Shown: piece after piece, positions 46,301 to 61,300 of the stretch
How positions within the stretch are numbered: the stretch's first letter is position 1
Layout: every line of letters starts with the position of its first letter
DNA from: Psococerastis gibbosa
Taxonomy: Eukaryota > Arthropoda > Insecta > Psocodea > Psocidae
Length of the DNA stretch: 64,000 nt
Reading direction: 5' to 3'
NCBI GenBank assembly: GCA_963971405.1
Contig: OZ020487.1
Span: forward strand, 32,101,371 to 32,165,370
Notes under the pieces: generated by a model
Told to the model about the DNA's origin: nothing
The model's database searches: none
What the model saw: only the letters and a program-made list of their open reading frames with translations
Position numbers and translations under genes: made by a program

Positions 46301-49300
46301 TAGCAGACATTCAAGACTTAGGTAGCGTTTCCACCGACCTCGCATTGCAGAATGCAAATGACACTGACGGAAATTAGAATTTTTCTTTTTATAGAAATCT
46401 ATTAAAATGTTTGTACTTAACATATCCCATGAAGCCATTTTTTAATATTAGTTTATTTGTTTGTGATTTTACTGTATGATCATTGATCAATTTTAACCAT
46501 GGCATAGAGGAAAATAAACATTTCCGTCAATTCTGCAATGCGAGGTCGGTGGAAACGCCACCTAAGTCTTGAATGTCTGCTACCACGTCACCGTTTTTGG
46601 AAATAGCCCTAGCCGGTCAATGGAATGGGCACCATAGGTGATTTACCCTCTCTGGGAAATTTTGAAACTATATTGAACCGCCAACCATGGTTGGGGGTGA
46701 ATTCAGCAGTGGTTAATGACGTCATCCTCTCCTCTTAAATATCGCTTTTCATTGCTTATCGCATTTTGATTTTGTAGGGCTACCTAATCGCATAAGTGGA
46801 ATCTGTCAAATTCGACCACCTTATAGGCATCATCAGTGCCAATGATTTCTAAGGAGGTTTTTAGGCTTTATTGTACAAAAAATTTGACTTTGTTCTAAGC
46901 CTCATATGGAGTATTCTTTTATAAATAAATAATTAATAAAAAATGACTTTTTGTTCCATTACTAAGCCAACCTAGCGGAGTTAGGGCTTAAAAAGCCCTC
47001 TCTTACATTCAACTAAGAAAGCTCGGAACCGCCTGTTTTACATGTCCTCCAAAGCATGGCCAGAAATTTAACATGTGAAGGACTCAAACCAGAAACCTTT
47101 CGGATGAAAGTTAGAGTCTACATGCCCTGTCTCTTTATGTTATACCTCCTTCTCCTTTGCATGCCTCTTCTATCGAAGATTGGCGATCATCATGGCAATT
47201 GTAAACACGTAGATACCGTCTTTGGGCTCCACAAAAGAAAGCCAAGTATGTAGAGTATCGAGTGTACTTAGTCATGACGACTGTACTTGGGAATTGTAAT
47301 GGAGTGGTTTCCCGTTGTCTTCTGCATCCTTATTCCGTTGACTCTTCATTGAGTTCCACCGCCTTCTGGCCAGTTTCCCAAGCCCATGTCAAAAATTGCC
47401 CTTGTTTGTTTCATGGTGGCAACTTTATGTTACTATTCGCCCCCTCACAGTCATCCTCGGCTTTTTCCTGACAAGCCTGCACCACCACACCCTCCAATTA
47501 TGCCGCTGCTTGGTCGGGGACTGCTTATTCGTTACATTCGCAGCTAGCCACGTAAAATTTCGAAACCCGGGGGGCCTTCACCGACATGTCAGTGAATGTT
47601 GTTTGTTTATTTACAGGAGCTGGTGATATCAACTCCAAGCCAGAGGAATTGGCGGGGGATACTGATTGCTTTGCTGGTAAATATTATCACTACCTCAAGT
47701 ACAGATTGCGCTCATTGATTGTACAATACTATATGTAGTGTAGAATAAGCTGCCTATTAGCTTACAACCATTGCCCACTGTACCTAGGTGGCTAGGAACA
47801 TCATATTTTGGTTGGCATAAATACTGGAGCATGGAATTTCAGTAGTGCTATTACAGATTTAAAATACGCACCAGAAAGTACTTTACACCAGAAAGTACTT
47901 TACCTCCTCGAGCGCAATAATATTTTGTTTTTAAATTTCAAATTTCGACTCTTTCAAAAGCAATTAGCCTATTATTTTTATGTATCTCATTTTTGACAGA
48001 GTGGGGGCCCACAGTAGGTGGACCATCTAGATTGCATTACCTCCTTACCGGTTGTTACGCCACTGGCAATAAGCTTTGACATTGCCTAGTGTAAGATAAG
48101 CTATAAACAATGACATCATGAATATATTGTAATTAAAAACGTTGGCTACTTTATAATCTAGTAGGTACCTACTGAGTATTGAATATTCACGGCAGTTTTT
48201 ATGTAGGTCTACCATGAATTCTTGGGTTGCATAATCAATTTTCCTCAAACTGATATTAAAGAAAAACGTTTTTACAGGTAATCGCGGCCGTGCTAGGGCT
48301 GATTCTGTGCGCTATCATGATGCTGATGCCCCTAGATGAGGGCCCGCGCGTCAGGTAATTTAAATCATCCGGATTATATGATTATTAGTAAGCGGAAAAT
48401 CTGCTGACTATAAAGAATGGTCACCCCTGAACTTGACATGTTTTATTTGTATTTTCTTATTAATCACATAAAATAATCTAGTCCTTGTTCATAGAAAGAT
48501 CGATTATCCATCCACTCAACTAACTTGGCAATTTACCATCATAAGTTTCATAACCGCAACAATTATTGCTGACATTAATTTAAAAACTAGGCTAATTTAA
48601 AGTGAAAACTAAAACGTGGGGCAATGTGGCAATGTACAAAGTAAAAAGCATAAAAACCAATAGCAAAATATGCAATTATAAAAAAATACTAGCAACTTTA
48701 ATGCGGTTAATTTTCGTTACCTTACCAGCAATACATACCTTAGTTAACTAAGAGTGTCAGATTTAGGAATGACGCAGCCTTTGTATAGTTCATAAGCTCT
48801 ATCCCTATAAAATGCTGAATTTTGAAGCCGATATATAAAAAGGACGATTAATTTTCTTCCCTTACCTAATTTAAAAGGCTTGCTTCATTTTTGTTCGTAA
48901 AGGGGAGGTCTCTTCACGCTCGATAGTGTCGGGAACTTCACGCCCACGCTCTTCAATGGAACGTGGATCAGCAGTACACAGCTCGTGTACATGGACCAGC
49001 ATGGCGGCGTAGCCGTGCTATGCCTCACTAACTTCACCACCAGGCAGCTAATGACTAACCTCACTTTTGTAAGTGTCTACTTTAAACTACCCGGAATGGT
49101 TGGGATTGGGAATAGTCCAGTTAACAGAGAGCTTGGCTTAGAAACGGATGGTCTGTAACTCGATACAAATTAACATTTTTTCACCTGACCTAACTGTAAC
49201 GGGTACCTTACCTTCGTTGGTAAGGAGGAAAATGAGGCTAATGGTCATCTTGATGACCACAACATCCCAAATAGAACAGTAGTCAACCAAACCAAACCAA

Positions 49301-52300
49301 AATAAAACGAATTGAAAAAGTGCAAAAAAATTATTTAAAAAAAATTAATAAAATATTTGACGAGAAAGTTTGATAAAATTGATCCCACATACTGTATATA
49401 CCATATTCTACTCTGTTAGAAAAATATGAGGCGAAGACTCTGTGCACACGACGTAAAATTGCTGATGCCATATATATCTATAAAGTATTAAATGGCCTAG
49501 AAGACAATCAAAATTTCTTGAGCAAACTAAATTTTATTGTACCCCAGTTTCCAACAAGAAATTTTAACTTATTTTAACTTATTTTACCAGCCGCAAAACA
49601 GGATTGACGTAGCCATAAATTCTCCAATAAACAGGCTCACTCATTTACTAAATGATCATGACACCTTAGATCCATTTATGCAAAGCTTGGAATTATTCAG
49701 AGGAACTTGTAACCAAATTTTATTGTAAGAATGGTAGTTAGGATATATTTATATATTACGTTGTTCTTTGGTAGTTAGGTAGGTTTTTTTTTATAAATTT
49801 AAATTATTTAATAAGAAGTTACAATAGGCTATAAACAGTAGGAATTTTTGTTGTTGTTGTTGTTGTTTCGCTTTACATTATGTAATATTTATATACATAA
49901 GGGCTACGGCTGTGTGATGTAATAAAATTTGTATCTATTCTATTCTATTCTATTCTAGAGCAGTCAATCTAGCAGTCTTCAGGCCTCAGAGTCGTAGTTC
50001 CTTCTATATTCTTACTGTATACAATTCATGAAATATTTGTACAGTACAATTATATTCTAAGGCCCAGCATCGTTTGAAAAGTGAAAAACAATCTACCAAT
50101 GCATGACGGAGCCTCACAGTATTTCTTACCGAGAAAGGCGGCTAATTTTACCTCTAAAATCCAAAATCAATTTTTTATCACCGAAGTGGTGTTATTTACA
50201 AATAAGCGAGTTACCAGTCAATTGTTGGTTATAACTTATAAAGGAACCTTCAACCAGCAAAACCAGACCAATATAATCTTCTTTGATATCTTTATCTTTA
50301 AACTACCCTCTCATTTGTCATTTTCTTAAACTAACCGAGTTGTCTGCAACCAGTGTTAAAGGAAGCCTATAGGCTATAGCACATGTATACGCCATATATA
50401 CAATAGATAGCCTATAAGCACATACTATAGTCTCCTTATTAACTTTGTAAAACTTATACTGTCACTCATTGTGAATAAGAAATACCTTTTCGGCTATAAA
50501 AAATTCCGTCACGCAATTATAGAAACAACCGTTTTCGGCTCACGCCATCGTCAAGTAAAACTTTATTAAGTTATTTTTTATTCACAATGAGTAAAGGAAG
50601 CCCAGACGGTGTTACTATTAAACTGAACAATAACAGTTATAGGCCTACTATCTTTTAATAAATAAATAAAGACTTTTTATAGCTGAGATTTAGGGCCCTA
50701 AGGCTTTTACACTCAACTAGGGGTCAGCAAAAGAACAGTGTAAAATTTACAAATTTACAATACAATTTAAAGTCAATAAAAAAATTCCCTCAGACTAAAA
50801 CACTCAATCACTCACACACACATGGGGCGGATCGAATAAATCCTAGCCTTTATAATATTTGAAATATTATTATATTATCTTTTATTTATTTTGGAAAAAA
50901 TAATGCAATACTCCCATGGTACTGTATTAGTTAGTTAGTCAGTTAGATTCATTTACTCCTGGAGAGTAAATCAGATCGGGACTTAATTGACTCTAAACTA
51001 AACTACGTGATGAAACTACCTACTACAAAAGTGGGGATAGAAGAAAATCAAAAGAAATCAGCTAAGAGGAAAATTCTTATCTGTGAGATAATAGGGAAAG
51101 TTTGTAATGAGAAAAAAAACTGGGGCGCGAATGAGCGTCAACAATATCGAACGCTCCCCAGCTATTACTCAGCTACTCCCACCCCCCCTCTCCCACAGTT
51201 AAGACCCATCTTTTCAGCTGTCAAACCCTGTAGGCTTATATTTTCACTTTAATATTAAACTTTCTTAATGAAACTTTAGAAAAAACCGAATTTACAGGTA
51301 CAAGACTTTGGGTTTCTACCTCTATATCTTTCAGGGCTAAATAATTATCCTGTCTTATCCTGTATTATCCTGTATTAATTATCCTGTCTTATCCTGTATT
51401 ATCCTGTCTTAAATTTTGACTCTGTTTGACCCTCTAAATTTTTGAACAACATAAAAAAATTTAATATATTGTATATTCAGAGAAATTGATAAAAATAACT
51501 ATTTTATTATTTTAAAATGTCTAGAAGAAAAGATCAAGATGTATAAAAATAGTTTTTACTACTTGAAGCCCTCCTGTTTGCAGTCATACGAATCTTCGTC
51601 GATGAAAACTAATCCTTACTATGATTCAAATGACTAGTGCGAGTTTCTACACACAAGTACCTATTAAGCTATTTAGTGAGGCGATTAAAGAGGTCAATCG
51701 TATACATTCATTAAATGTAACGCGTATTAGAACCTTTTTTTTTTTAAGAAAAAGAAAAAATGGAAGAAGACATACGGCAGGCTATAATTTTACTATATTT
51801 TACAAGAGTGCTGTACTATTGACTGAACCCCCCTTATCAAAATTCCTGGGTTCAGCCAACGTTGATCTTATAGCTGATCTGTGCTATAGGCTAAAGAAAT
51901 ACTAGATTTGAAAAATCTATAGGCTATAGCTTTCGCAAAATTCATTCTATTCAATAAAAGTTCTTGTGGTTTTTAGAGACAAATAAACGCCGAAGATTAC
52001 AGGGTGTCATCCGATTTAAACTATGTGCTTCTCATGACTGATATTGAAAAGGTGTGGACCCATTCGAACAAGGCTAAATATTACATTTACGACGTCTCTA
52101 CCCAGTAAGTAATCCCCATCTTAGATTATTACTAATTAGTAATTATATTATACGCTAGACGTCACTCACCCTAAAGTTCAACCCTGTGGGTTTTTAAGTG
52201 ATGTTTACAGCAGTAATAAGGGTATTTAGTGACAATGCGGTAGCATGCTTGCACGTGTGCGAGTTTCTGCACACTTTGCACACATTGCGATCGGGGACGC

Positions 52301-55300
52301 GTCGTAACTCGACACAAGTACTTTTATTAGGTTACTTAGTGATGCGATTGAAGAGGTTAATCGGATTCATTAAATTGTTTATATGCGATTAACCTTTTTA
52401 AAATAATAAACAATAACAATAAAATGGCCATTATCATTAAATGATAATACAAATTTTGTAGCTGGTGAGGGTTAGACACCGGGAACGTGTGCCAGTTTGC
52501 AACCAGCCCAAACAACTTTAAACAACTTTCGGAAACAATATCAATAATATGTAAAAATCCAGGGCAAGTTTCAATGAGCCCCTACATAAAAAGGCCCACC
52601 AAATAATAATAGTAAATCCCCATCCTATCATATTTTTCCTGTCAACCTAACAATATGACTCGATGTCTATTCTACTTTGAAACCTTCGGCCGTGACAGAT
52701 TAAGATGTCAACGTTGGGGGTAACAGAGAATTCAAATTATCCGGTGTGCGTTTGCATTGCTTCCGTGTGCACATTATGCCCAATACATTAACTGCTGACG
52801 TGGGTTGTCTGTTGCAGAGAGGCGCCACCGCTAACGCTGCAGGAGCTGGACAAGTGGGATGTGCCATTCCTGGAAGCCGTCACCTTCACAGTACGTCTAC
52901 TAATTCTTAATTGCATCTACTTTTACTTACTTTTACCGCACCTCATTCTCATGGACAGCAGGGTTTCCACCAGAGACGAACACAGCGACCGGCACTGCGG
53001 GCAATTGCCCCCCCCCCCCCCTTGGAGGGCAGTTATATTCTTTGCCTCTAAAATCCAAGTGCTAACTACACTCAAAATGCGTAAAACCCCACTATTTTAG
53101 CCCTATTTGTTTTTAATTTCTGCCCCGGGCCCCCCTTGTGCACAATTTTATTAATTCCCTGTAATATAGAAACCCGATTGCTCTGAAAATGAGTAAACCC
53201 CCAATATTTCAAGTTTTTTTTCTCCAGGGGGAGACCCCCGGGCCCCTTCTTCCCATTCTCCGAACCCTCTGGCTCATGCGCAAAGGCCACTAAGGTCAAT
53301 AATGTTAAAGCTGCTTACGTCCATGAGAACGGCTCTCCCCATTTTATACACATTTATGAAAATGAGTTGAGGGGCTCCAAATACACCGCCCCTTCGAAAA
53401 CCTATCGTTACGCTACTGACAAGTGCCTCCCCCTTTCATGAGGTCTGGGACCGCCTCTGGTTTCCACACAATTCTGTTCTGTGCGTCCTCTGTGGAGAGC
53501 CCCAAACTTCTCATATCTCCGGCGATCTTTCTTTTCAGTGTAACTTTTGGCCTCCCTGGTGGTCTTCTTCCTTGTATCTCCCGGTTTGTTACTCTTTTGA
53601 CTAGGTGATTTTCGTCTCTACGTAGTACGTGTCCCCACCAGTTCAGCCGCTTTTCTCTTGTATCTAAGGTTCTCATCTCATGCCTTATATATTGGTTTCT
53701 GAGCCCCTCAGTCTCAATTACAGCCTACTCCCTACAGTACATAATGATGAAACTATTCTATTATAATTTTTGAATGCATACACCCTAAATAATTGAAAAA
53801 CTACTAGAGATTGCATAAAACAAAGGCAATTTTTATTTTTTTATGCTAGCAATTCTTAAAAAACATTTTAGGCTACTTGTAACTTACATTTATTGCGTAG
53901 CATGTGTTTAGCCTATTTTTACCTAGGTATTCTTTAACAAAACACAACTTAAGGTGTAGTTAACACTTGCCGGTTATTTTTCTGTTGCTGGCAGACCCGC
54001 ATTCTGGATTTTTTTCGTGGCGGAGGTACTACAATCTCATAGTAGGCTATGAAGTGTAATGTCGCACATCTTGAAAGTTTAATTCTACTACAATATTAAA
54101 TCGACTTTTTTGTTTTTTGTTTTATAAGCCCTCTCTTACACTCTTATAAGCTTACACTCAACTAGGAAAGCCCGGGAACGCCTGCTTTACATGCCCTTCG
54201 TAGCATGGCCAGAAAATATAGCAAGTGTGGGACTCGAACCAACAACCTTTCGGGTGAAAGTTGGAGTCCGTCCCACTACTCTACATGTCGTGTCAAGTGT
54301 AAAGTGTGAAAATTTGGGGATACTTAAGTTTGCAAATATGATTTTTATCTAGCCCACAGGCAGTGGCGTGGCGTTTGTCTACAACAACGATATTTACTTC
54401 AAACCGTTCGTTCGGAAAACGCACGAATTCCGAGTTACCTCAGATGGCGTCGAAGGCTCTGTTTTCTACGGCCGACCAGACTTTCTCTACGAAACCAGGT
54501 ACCTATAAACAGTAGCTCTATATGTACGTAGGAGAGACCGGAGTACGATGGATAGCCGGGTAAGATGAATAAAAAAAATCGTGGAATACAATTTATTATT
54601 TAATTTATTTTAACTTCTAATGGTGAATTTATATTCTCCCGTAACCGACTTTAATATAAATCTGTCGTACTGAGCTGTACAAAGCCAATAAAGGCTATAT
54701 AGATTTACTTTAATTAAAAAACCATTAAAAAATTTACTGTATTTTTGGTATGGCTGGATAATAGCCAAGTAACACAATACTAAGTTGTTCGAAGGGGGGG
54801 GGGGGGGGTTCAGTCAATAGTGCAATAATCCTCGTATGAAATGCAGTAACATTAAATAGCATATGCTGCCTATGTACGTATTCAACATACAAGTATAAAT
54901 AACCAATACTAATGTGTTATACTCTGCAAACACGGAGGACATTATTAAAAAAAATAGGCTAAAATGAGGTTAAATGAGCAGTAAGACTTGAAATGCAATT
55001 GACTTGTTGCAGGGTCCTGGAGTTAGGGTCAGCCATGTGGTTTTCCCCCGACTCCCTAATGCTTCTCTACGCTCGCTTCAACTGTACCAAAGTAGGACAG
55101 AATTTCTACCCATATTACGGCAACAAGGTCAGTTCAATAATATTTAGGATTAAGGAAAATTGTAACCTTTATATAGAATTTCCCAAAAGAGGCGCTCAAA
55201 GCAATGAGTCCACGAGGCTACCTTCCTGGCAGTAAAGTCAGAGGTTCGGAGGGTTAGGGGGTTTGTAGGGTGTATGCCTGAGTCATACATCTAGTTCATT

Positions 55301-58300
55301 GCATTCTATTACCCCTTGCAATAAGCGCTTAATTTTGACCGGGCGGTTTGTACTCTTTAAATGGTGAAAACATACAGCATCCGAGTCCACTTGTCTACTT
55401 AAACACTTGTCTACCTAAACATGGTATTTTTTCACTGTGTTTTCAGGCATATGCTGATATGAAAAGCGTCCGCTTCCCCAAGCCCGGCACCAACAACCCG
55501 CAAGTCCAATTATTTGTAGCTGACCTGCAGAGACCGAAATTTCTCAGAGCGATACCTATAGCGCCCCCTGCTTTGTACCTCAAACACAAGTAAGTTCAAT
55601 GCCATAACTTACAAGATATGCCATGCTGGCTATGATTAGTTGTATTTAATCGGAAACTGTCAATTTTTTTCAACTGACGGACATTATTTAAAAGCATCTC
55701 TTTAATTTTGGAACTATAATTATTTCAGAGAAAAAGGCTACAATAGTTTCTCATACCGAGATTCATGTTTCGGCATGCATTACGAAGCCATTAACTAAAT
55801 AGTTAGTTATTATCTAAGTTCTTGTCTTGCTTGCAGGGATTACTACTTAACTGGAGTTACCTGGATAGCCAACAGAACGTTCTGCGTGACCTGGATGAAC
55901 AGACGGCAAAATGTGACCTCAGTCAGTATCTGTTCAGCGACCAATGGTACATGCCAAGAGGTTAGTACTCAAGTTCGTAAGAGGCCTACATGGAATTGAA
56001 TTGAATTGAAAACTACTTTATTGAAAAAAAAAGTGAACATTAAGACTATAAAGTCTTCTTTTCATGCTAACCTTAAAAACAAAAATATTGGATTAATTAT
56101 AGATAGATGTTAAAATTAAATAGAGAATACATTAAGGAAACAAAATATTAAAATTGATGAAAAATACACGAAATAAATATTAAATTATTAGGATTAAGTA
56201 TTAAATATAAAAAAAAACAAGCTATGGGCTAGAACTTAGTATAGGCTTGAAAGCTTGAGAGATGTTTTGTGAAAGAAGGGCGCATTGTGTGACAGTAACA
56301 TACTGGTAGCTGATCGGACTATAAAAGAACATCTTCCTTAAAAGACTAACGCTTTGCTCTATTTAATATTGACTTTTTGTTCTATTATTAAGCCCTAGCC
56401 TAGCGGAGTTAGGGCTATAAAGCCCACTCTACACTCAACTAGCTCGGGACCACCTGTTTTACGAAGCATGACTCGAAAATGTAGCAAGCGTGGGACTCGA
56501 ACCAACAACCTTTCGGGTGAAAGTCGGAGTCTTTACCACTATTCTACATGTCCTATTAGGGATGTTGGATGTGCTTCCAGTTCTCAATCAACTCGGATTA
56601 AAAATAGTCAATCTAGCTCACGTATTCAATTGGCAATTACTCGTCCACGTCCACCAATGGAATTTTAAAAATAGCTTGATGTATACGATACGTATAAATA
56701 GCTCGAAATAGTTCGATTGATTACTTCGCATTACAATATTGTGTTCACACGTTGAAGCATGGAATGAACAAACCTTTACTCTGCTTACATACGTAAGGCT
56801 GGTGTTTGCATGCTTTGGTCGGAAATTCACCCCAAAACGGCTACGACTACTTTACACATTTTGATAAATTTCAAACGGAAATGAGATATTTTGTACCTAT
56901 TGAACTTTCTTCCAGGCTCATACACAAGTGTCAAAAAGTCACTGGGTTAATAGAATACCCAATCCTATTTTCAATGAGAACCTGTCGTGCTTCGTGACGA
57001 TCCTACCGATGCCAGAGGGAGAGCATGGCGCCCTTGGGGACTTTCTGCAAGTGTGGGAAGTCAACACATCTTCCCACAAATTTTTCCCCATTTTGAGTCC
57101 AAGTACAATCACTGTTATAGACATTTTAGCTTGGGACCTGAAAAACCATATTGTGTGAGTATAAAATGCTGAAACCAAGAATACACTAGACTGTAAGTAG
57201 ACCTGATCCAATTATAATAATAATAATATATATTATTATAATTTATTAATTAAGTTGTTATTATATTAATAATATAATAATAAATGCTGTACATACTAAC
57301 TTCCATTGCGGAACTTTCCATACCAAAACTAAGAGCAGTTCTCATCATCGCTTGCGCATATATTTTGATAAAACCGAATTGCCACCCTCCCACAAGGCAG
57401 CCTGAAAGGCACAGCTGTCTACAGTACATATCGAAATTGTGTACTATACTAAATATAGGATTATTTACTCGTATTTATCTATCAATCTGATTACATTGCA
57501 ATAAAATGGTTAATGCTACTGTATGCCGAGGTCAAGATTGTATCCAGATTGAAAAGAGTCTAAAATACCAATGTCGTGCAAGCGGTAGACATACAGTAAA
57601 TACGGTAAATTAAGGCCATTTGAAAACTGCAAGTGTTCAAGTACGTTTTTTTGGTTCATGCTTTCCCCGCACGCCGCCCTAAGCTTATATGGGTACGGTC
57701 ATCTTGCAAGACAACAGGAATTGATTTCATACTGGCTGCAATTTCAGGTTCTTTCTCGCAGTCGTCGAGCCCGGGAGTCGGCACCTGTACAGGACCGGGG
57801 ACAGTGAAAACCCTGGACTACTGCTGGACTGCCTGACGTGCCCCCTGACCGAAGATATCAACGGTTCCATCAGCGACCAGCAGTCTCCCAGGGGAATCAA
57901 ATGTGGCTATATTAAAGCCTATTTCAACTCAATCCACAATCCTCTATACTACGTACTTGACTGCCTAGGTTAGTATCCATTGTACTTAATGGTAGGTGAA
58001 TTTTTTGCATGTATGCCATTGGCCATAGCTTGTCAAAACACAGCAGTCCATCTTGTCAGTACTTGACTTCTGAAAACATTATGCACCCAGTATACTGCTA
58101 TTTTCGATGGCCTCAATGACCATGATTGGAATTGGCAGTAATCTGTCTGATTTGTCACACTTGCTGGACTGATGGAATTTAGTAATTGTGTGAGTGGGTT
58201 ATTGAGTTTTGATGAAAGCCGTAGTATAGTGGACAACCGTCTGGACTTTTGCTAATCTGTAATATGACTTGTGCTACATTGGACATTTTGCATACATGGG

Positions 58301-61300
58301 CATACATGGACATTTTTGTGGTCTTTGGTGTTGAAGAACCTATTTCGTTGTTTGTGGCTTGTTTAAGGTCCCGATGTTCCGTCAACCGTTCTCGTGGACG
58401 CTGTCAACAACACCATTGTGGCCACGCTCAACACCAACGCCCAGCTAAGGGAGTTGTTCGCCTCCATGGCAAAACCTCAAATAAAGACTCTTCAGGTTAG
58501 AAAAACTTATTTTTAGTTGCGAATCAATTGCTCCATGAGGCATAACTGGGGAGTACCTATGTTTCTTACTTACTTACTCCTTCGCCAGCCATCGACGCCT
58601 AGGGTTGCAGATCCACCTTGACGTCGTCCAGCCATCGCAACCGTGGTTGTCCCACTCGTCTTCTCCCTTGCGGCACCTAAGGCTGCTCTTGTTGCCCTAT
58701 TGTCTGGCATTCGTTCCACGTGTCTCTAGTCACCTGATGCGGGCTGCCTTCATTTCGGCTACAATCATAGGTTCTTGGTATATCGCGTAGAGCTCATCAT
58801 TTCTACGGATGCGCCTCTCTCTGTCCTTCCCTCACTCCCTAATTTTGCACTCGTCCATACACCTTTCGGAGCATCTTACGCTCCAATCTTTCATGCAGCT
58901 CCTCGCTCCTCCGTGTCATAACCCATGTCTCACACCTGGTCGGATTATCGTTCGATATATTATTTCCTTGCATCTTCTCGATAACCTTCTGCTAGGTCTA
59001 CCAAATTACCACCAGTAAAAGCAGTACAGCGTCAAGTACCTGTATGTTTGTGCAATTTTGTACATTGCTGGTTTTAAAATTTATTACCTACAAGTTGAGT
59101 TAGTTAAGTTATTAGCCTATACAGCTACATCAAATTGGGATGTTGTTATATTTTTTTATTTATGGCCTGCAGGTAGAGGTAGAGAGTGGATTTCAAGCAC
59201 AAGTCCGACTGTTTCTCCCGCCTGGTTTGCGGGAGCATGAAGATCTCACTTTCCCCCTCATACTGCATGTGTAAGTATTTGATAGCATACTTTTTTTTAT
59301 GGAAAAGTTAGCTGAAAATTGAATTTTGATGCAACTCTGTAAACACGAAGGGGACAACGATGTTTAGTATTCCTTGGCTTAAACTCGAAGGTAGAAGGAA
59401 GCTGCATCAAGGTACTTTAATATATAAAATCCTCAATGGCTTTGCTCCTTCATACTTTCGGTCCTTTTTTCAGCCTCTGTCAAACCGTCACTACAACACT
59501 CGAAGGGACGATCTTCTCGTTATACCTACTCATTTAACCCAAACCTTTCATGCCTCCTTCCTCGTCTCGTCAGTTCTCCTATAGAACTCCCCCCCACCCA
59601 CATAAAAGAATCTCCCTCTCTTCCAATTTTCAAAGTTCGCTATCGGGAGCATCTAATTAGACTAATGCACTAGATTCGCCAAGATCTGATGTGGTTTCGC
59701 TCTCCATGTGTGAATGAGTGTGTGAATGAGTGTTATCATTTTTTGTGTATTGCAACTATTTTTGTATTTACAGCTATGTAACAATAATTAACTAGCCCTC
59801 TAGTTGAGTGTAAGAAAGGGCCCGAAGGCCCTAACTCCGTTAGGGGAGCCTAGTGCAATAAAGAAACAATTATTATTATTATTATGTTTACCAATTGTGC
59901 AGCCAATGGATATAAGATGTACTTACAGTATGTAGTGGGAATGAAGCCACCAATTCAAAGTACCAACAGTAACAAAGTACAACCAAAGTACAGAGTATAG
60001 AGGTTTCTCGTTACCAGTGCAAATCGTTTAAAATGTAATATTTTAACTTTTTGTTTACAATAATAACATTGCTCACACACCTAAATTCTTATTAGCCTGT
60101 ATGCCTACATTGCAGGAAAATGTAGATCTTGAGATGCAAGTTGATAGCACAAAACTGCATATTTACAATTATTTAAAAATAAACTAATTTTTGACCCAGT
60201 TATATGACCACGTTGTTATTTCTGTGTGGTAGGGACTCAACGCCAGGCTCACAGTTGGTGACGGAAAAATTCCATGTAGATTGGCTGTGGTACCTCGCGG
60301 GAAAGCGAAATTTTATCGTTGCGGAGATTGACGGCAGAGGAACTGGCTGTCAGGGTGAGAAGATGATCAGGGAACTCTTTTATAGACTTGGTAAGTACAA
60401 CAACAATGGGAACAGACAACAAGATGTTGGACCCCCCACTCGAAGTAGTTTCAACAATTCAACGTACACTGGGTTGAATGGAGTTTAAAACATATTACCT
60501 ATTAAAGGTTACCTCCCACCTATGCGATGACGTCAGACGGACCCCCTCCTGAAAAATTTCTGGCTACGGCCTTGGACAACAGCACGTTGTAAAGGGAACG
60601 GGACAGAAGTTATCTGCTGCCTTGATTACCCTATTCCAAACATTGGACCGCTATTTTCTTCTGAATTTCAATTTCAGACGAATGGTTGTTGTCGCCTTTA
60701 GAGTCATTGAATACACGATATATCTCCCATTTCACCCTGGCCCATACCCTACTTAGTGGAGTGCAATTAGACAAAAACCTCGGAATCCAGGGACAGTCCA
60801 TGAATATTTATAAAAATTTTAAAAATGCGTTGTGTGGTATATAGAAAAAAGTTTAAAAAAAATTTGCCCGCTCTCAATTTTTAACTACAGGGTGTGGCCG
60901 CATAACTTCCTCTTTTTTTAATGCGCGCCATTCGGTGGGTGGATGTCGTAGCGAAGTGTTTTTGTGGTCTCGTTCGAGAAGCGGGACTATACACCTTCTT
61001 CTTAGGTGTTCCGAAGCTCAAAACATTTAGATCTAGTCTCCCAATCTCGATACATTGAGTATTAGAGGAGCGCCGTAAGTCAAAAAAATGGAAAAGCCTC
61101 GGAATTCAGTGCCAGTCAATGAATATTTATAAAAACTTTTAAAATGTGTTTTTTATAGAATATAGAAAAAAGTTAAAAAAAAAATTTGCCCCTTCTCAAT
61201 TTTTAACCACAGGGTGCGGCAAAACAACTTCCTGTTTTGTAATGAGCGCCGTTCAGTCGGTTTTTGTCGTAACGGAGTGTTATTGGTGTCGTCGAGAGGT

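Noticed and set aside
47056-47253. Start codon and frame (MARNLTCEGL) just upstream of exon 2 as a first exon
   Set aside because: The sequence is an inverted SINE1 copy followed by an RTE scrap, and no in-frame donor joins exon 2.
58605-59018. Plus-strand frames in intron 13 as extra exons
   Set aside because: They are antisense to a decayed LINE reverse-transcriptase end.
60204-60488. Extended 94-codon frame around exon 15 as a single-exon gene
   Set aside because: Only 60233-60390 is conserved DPP coding sequence; the upstream start and downstream extension lie in introns.
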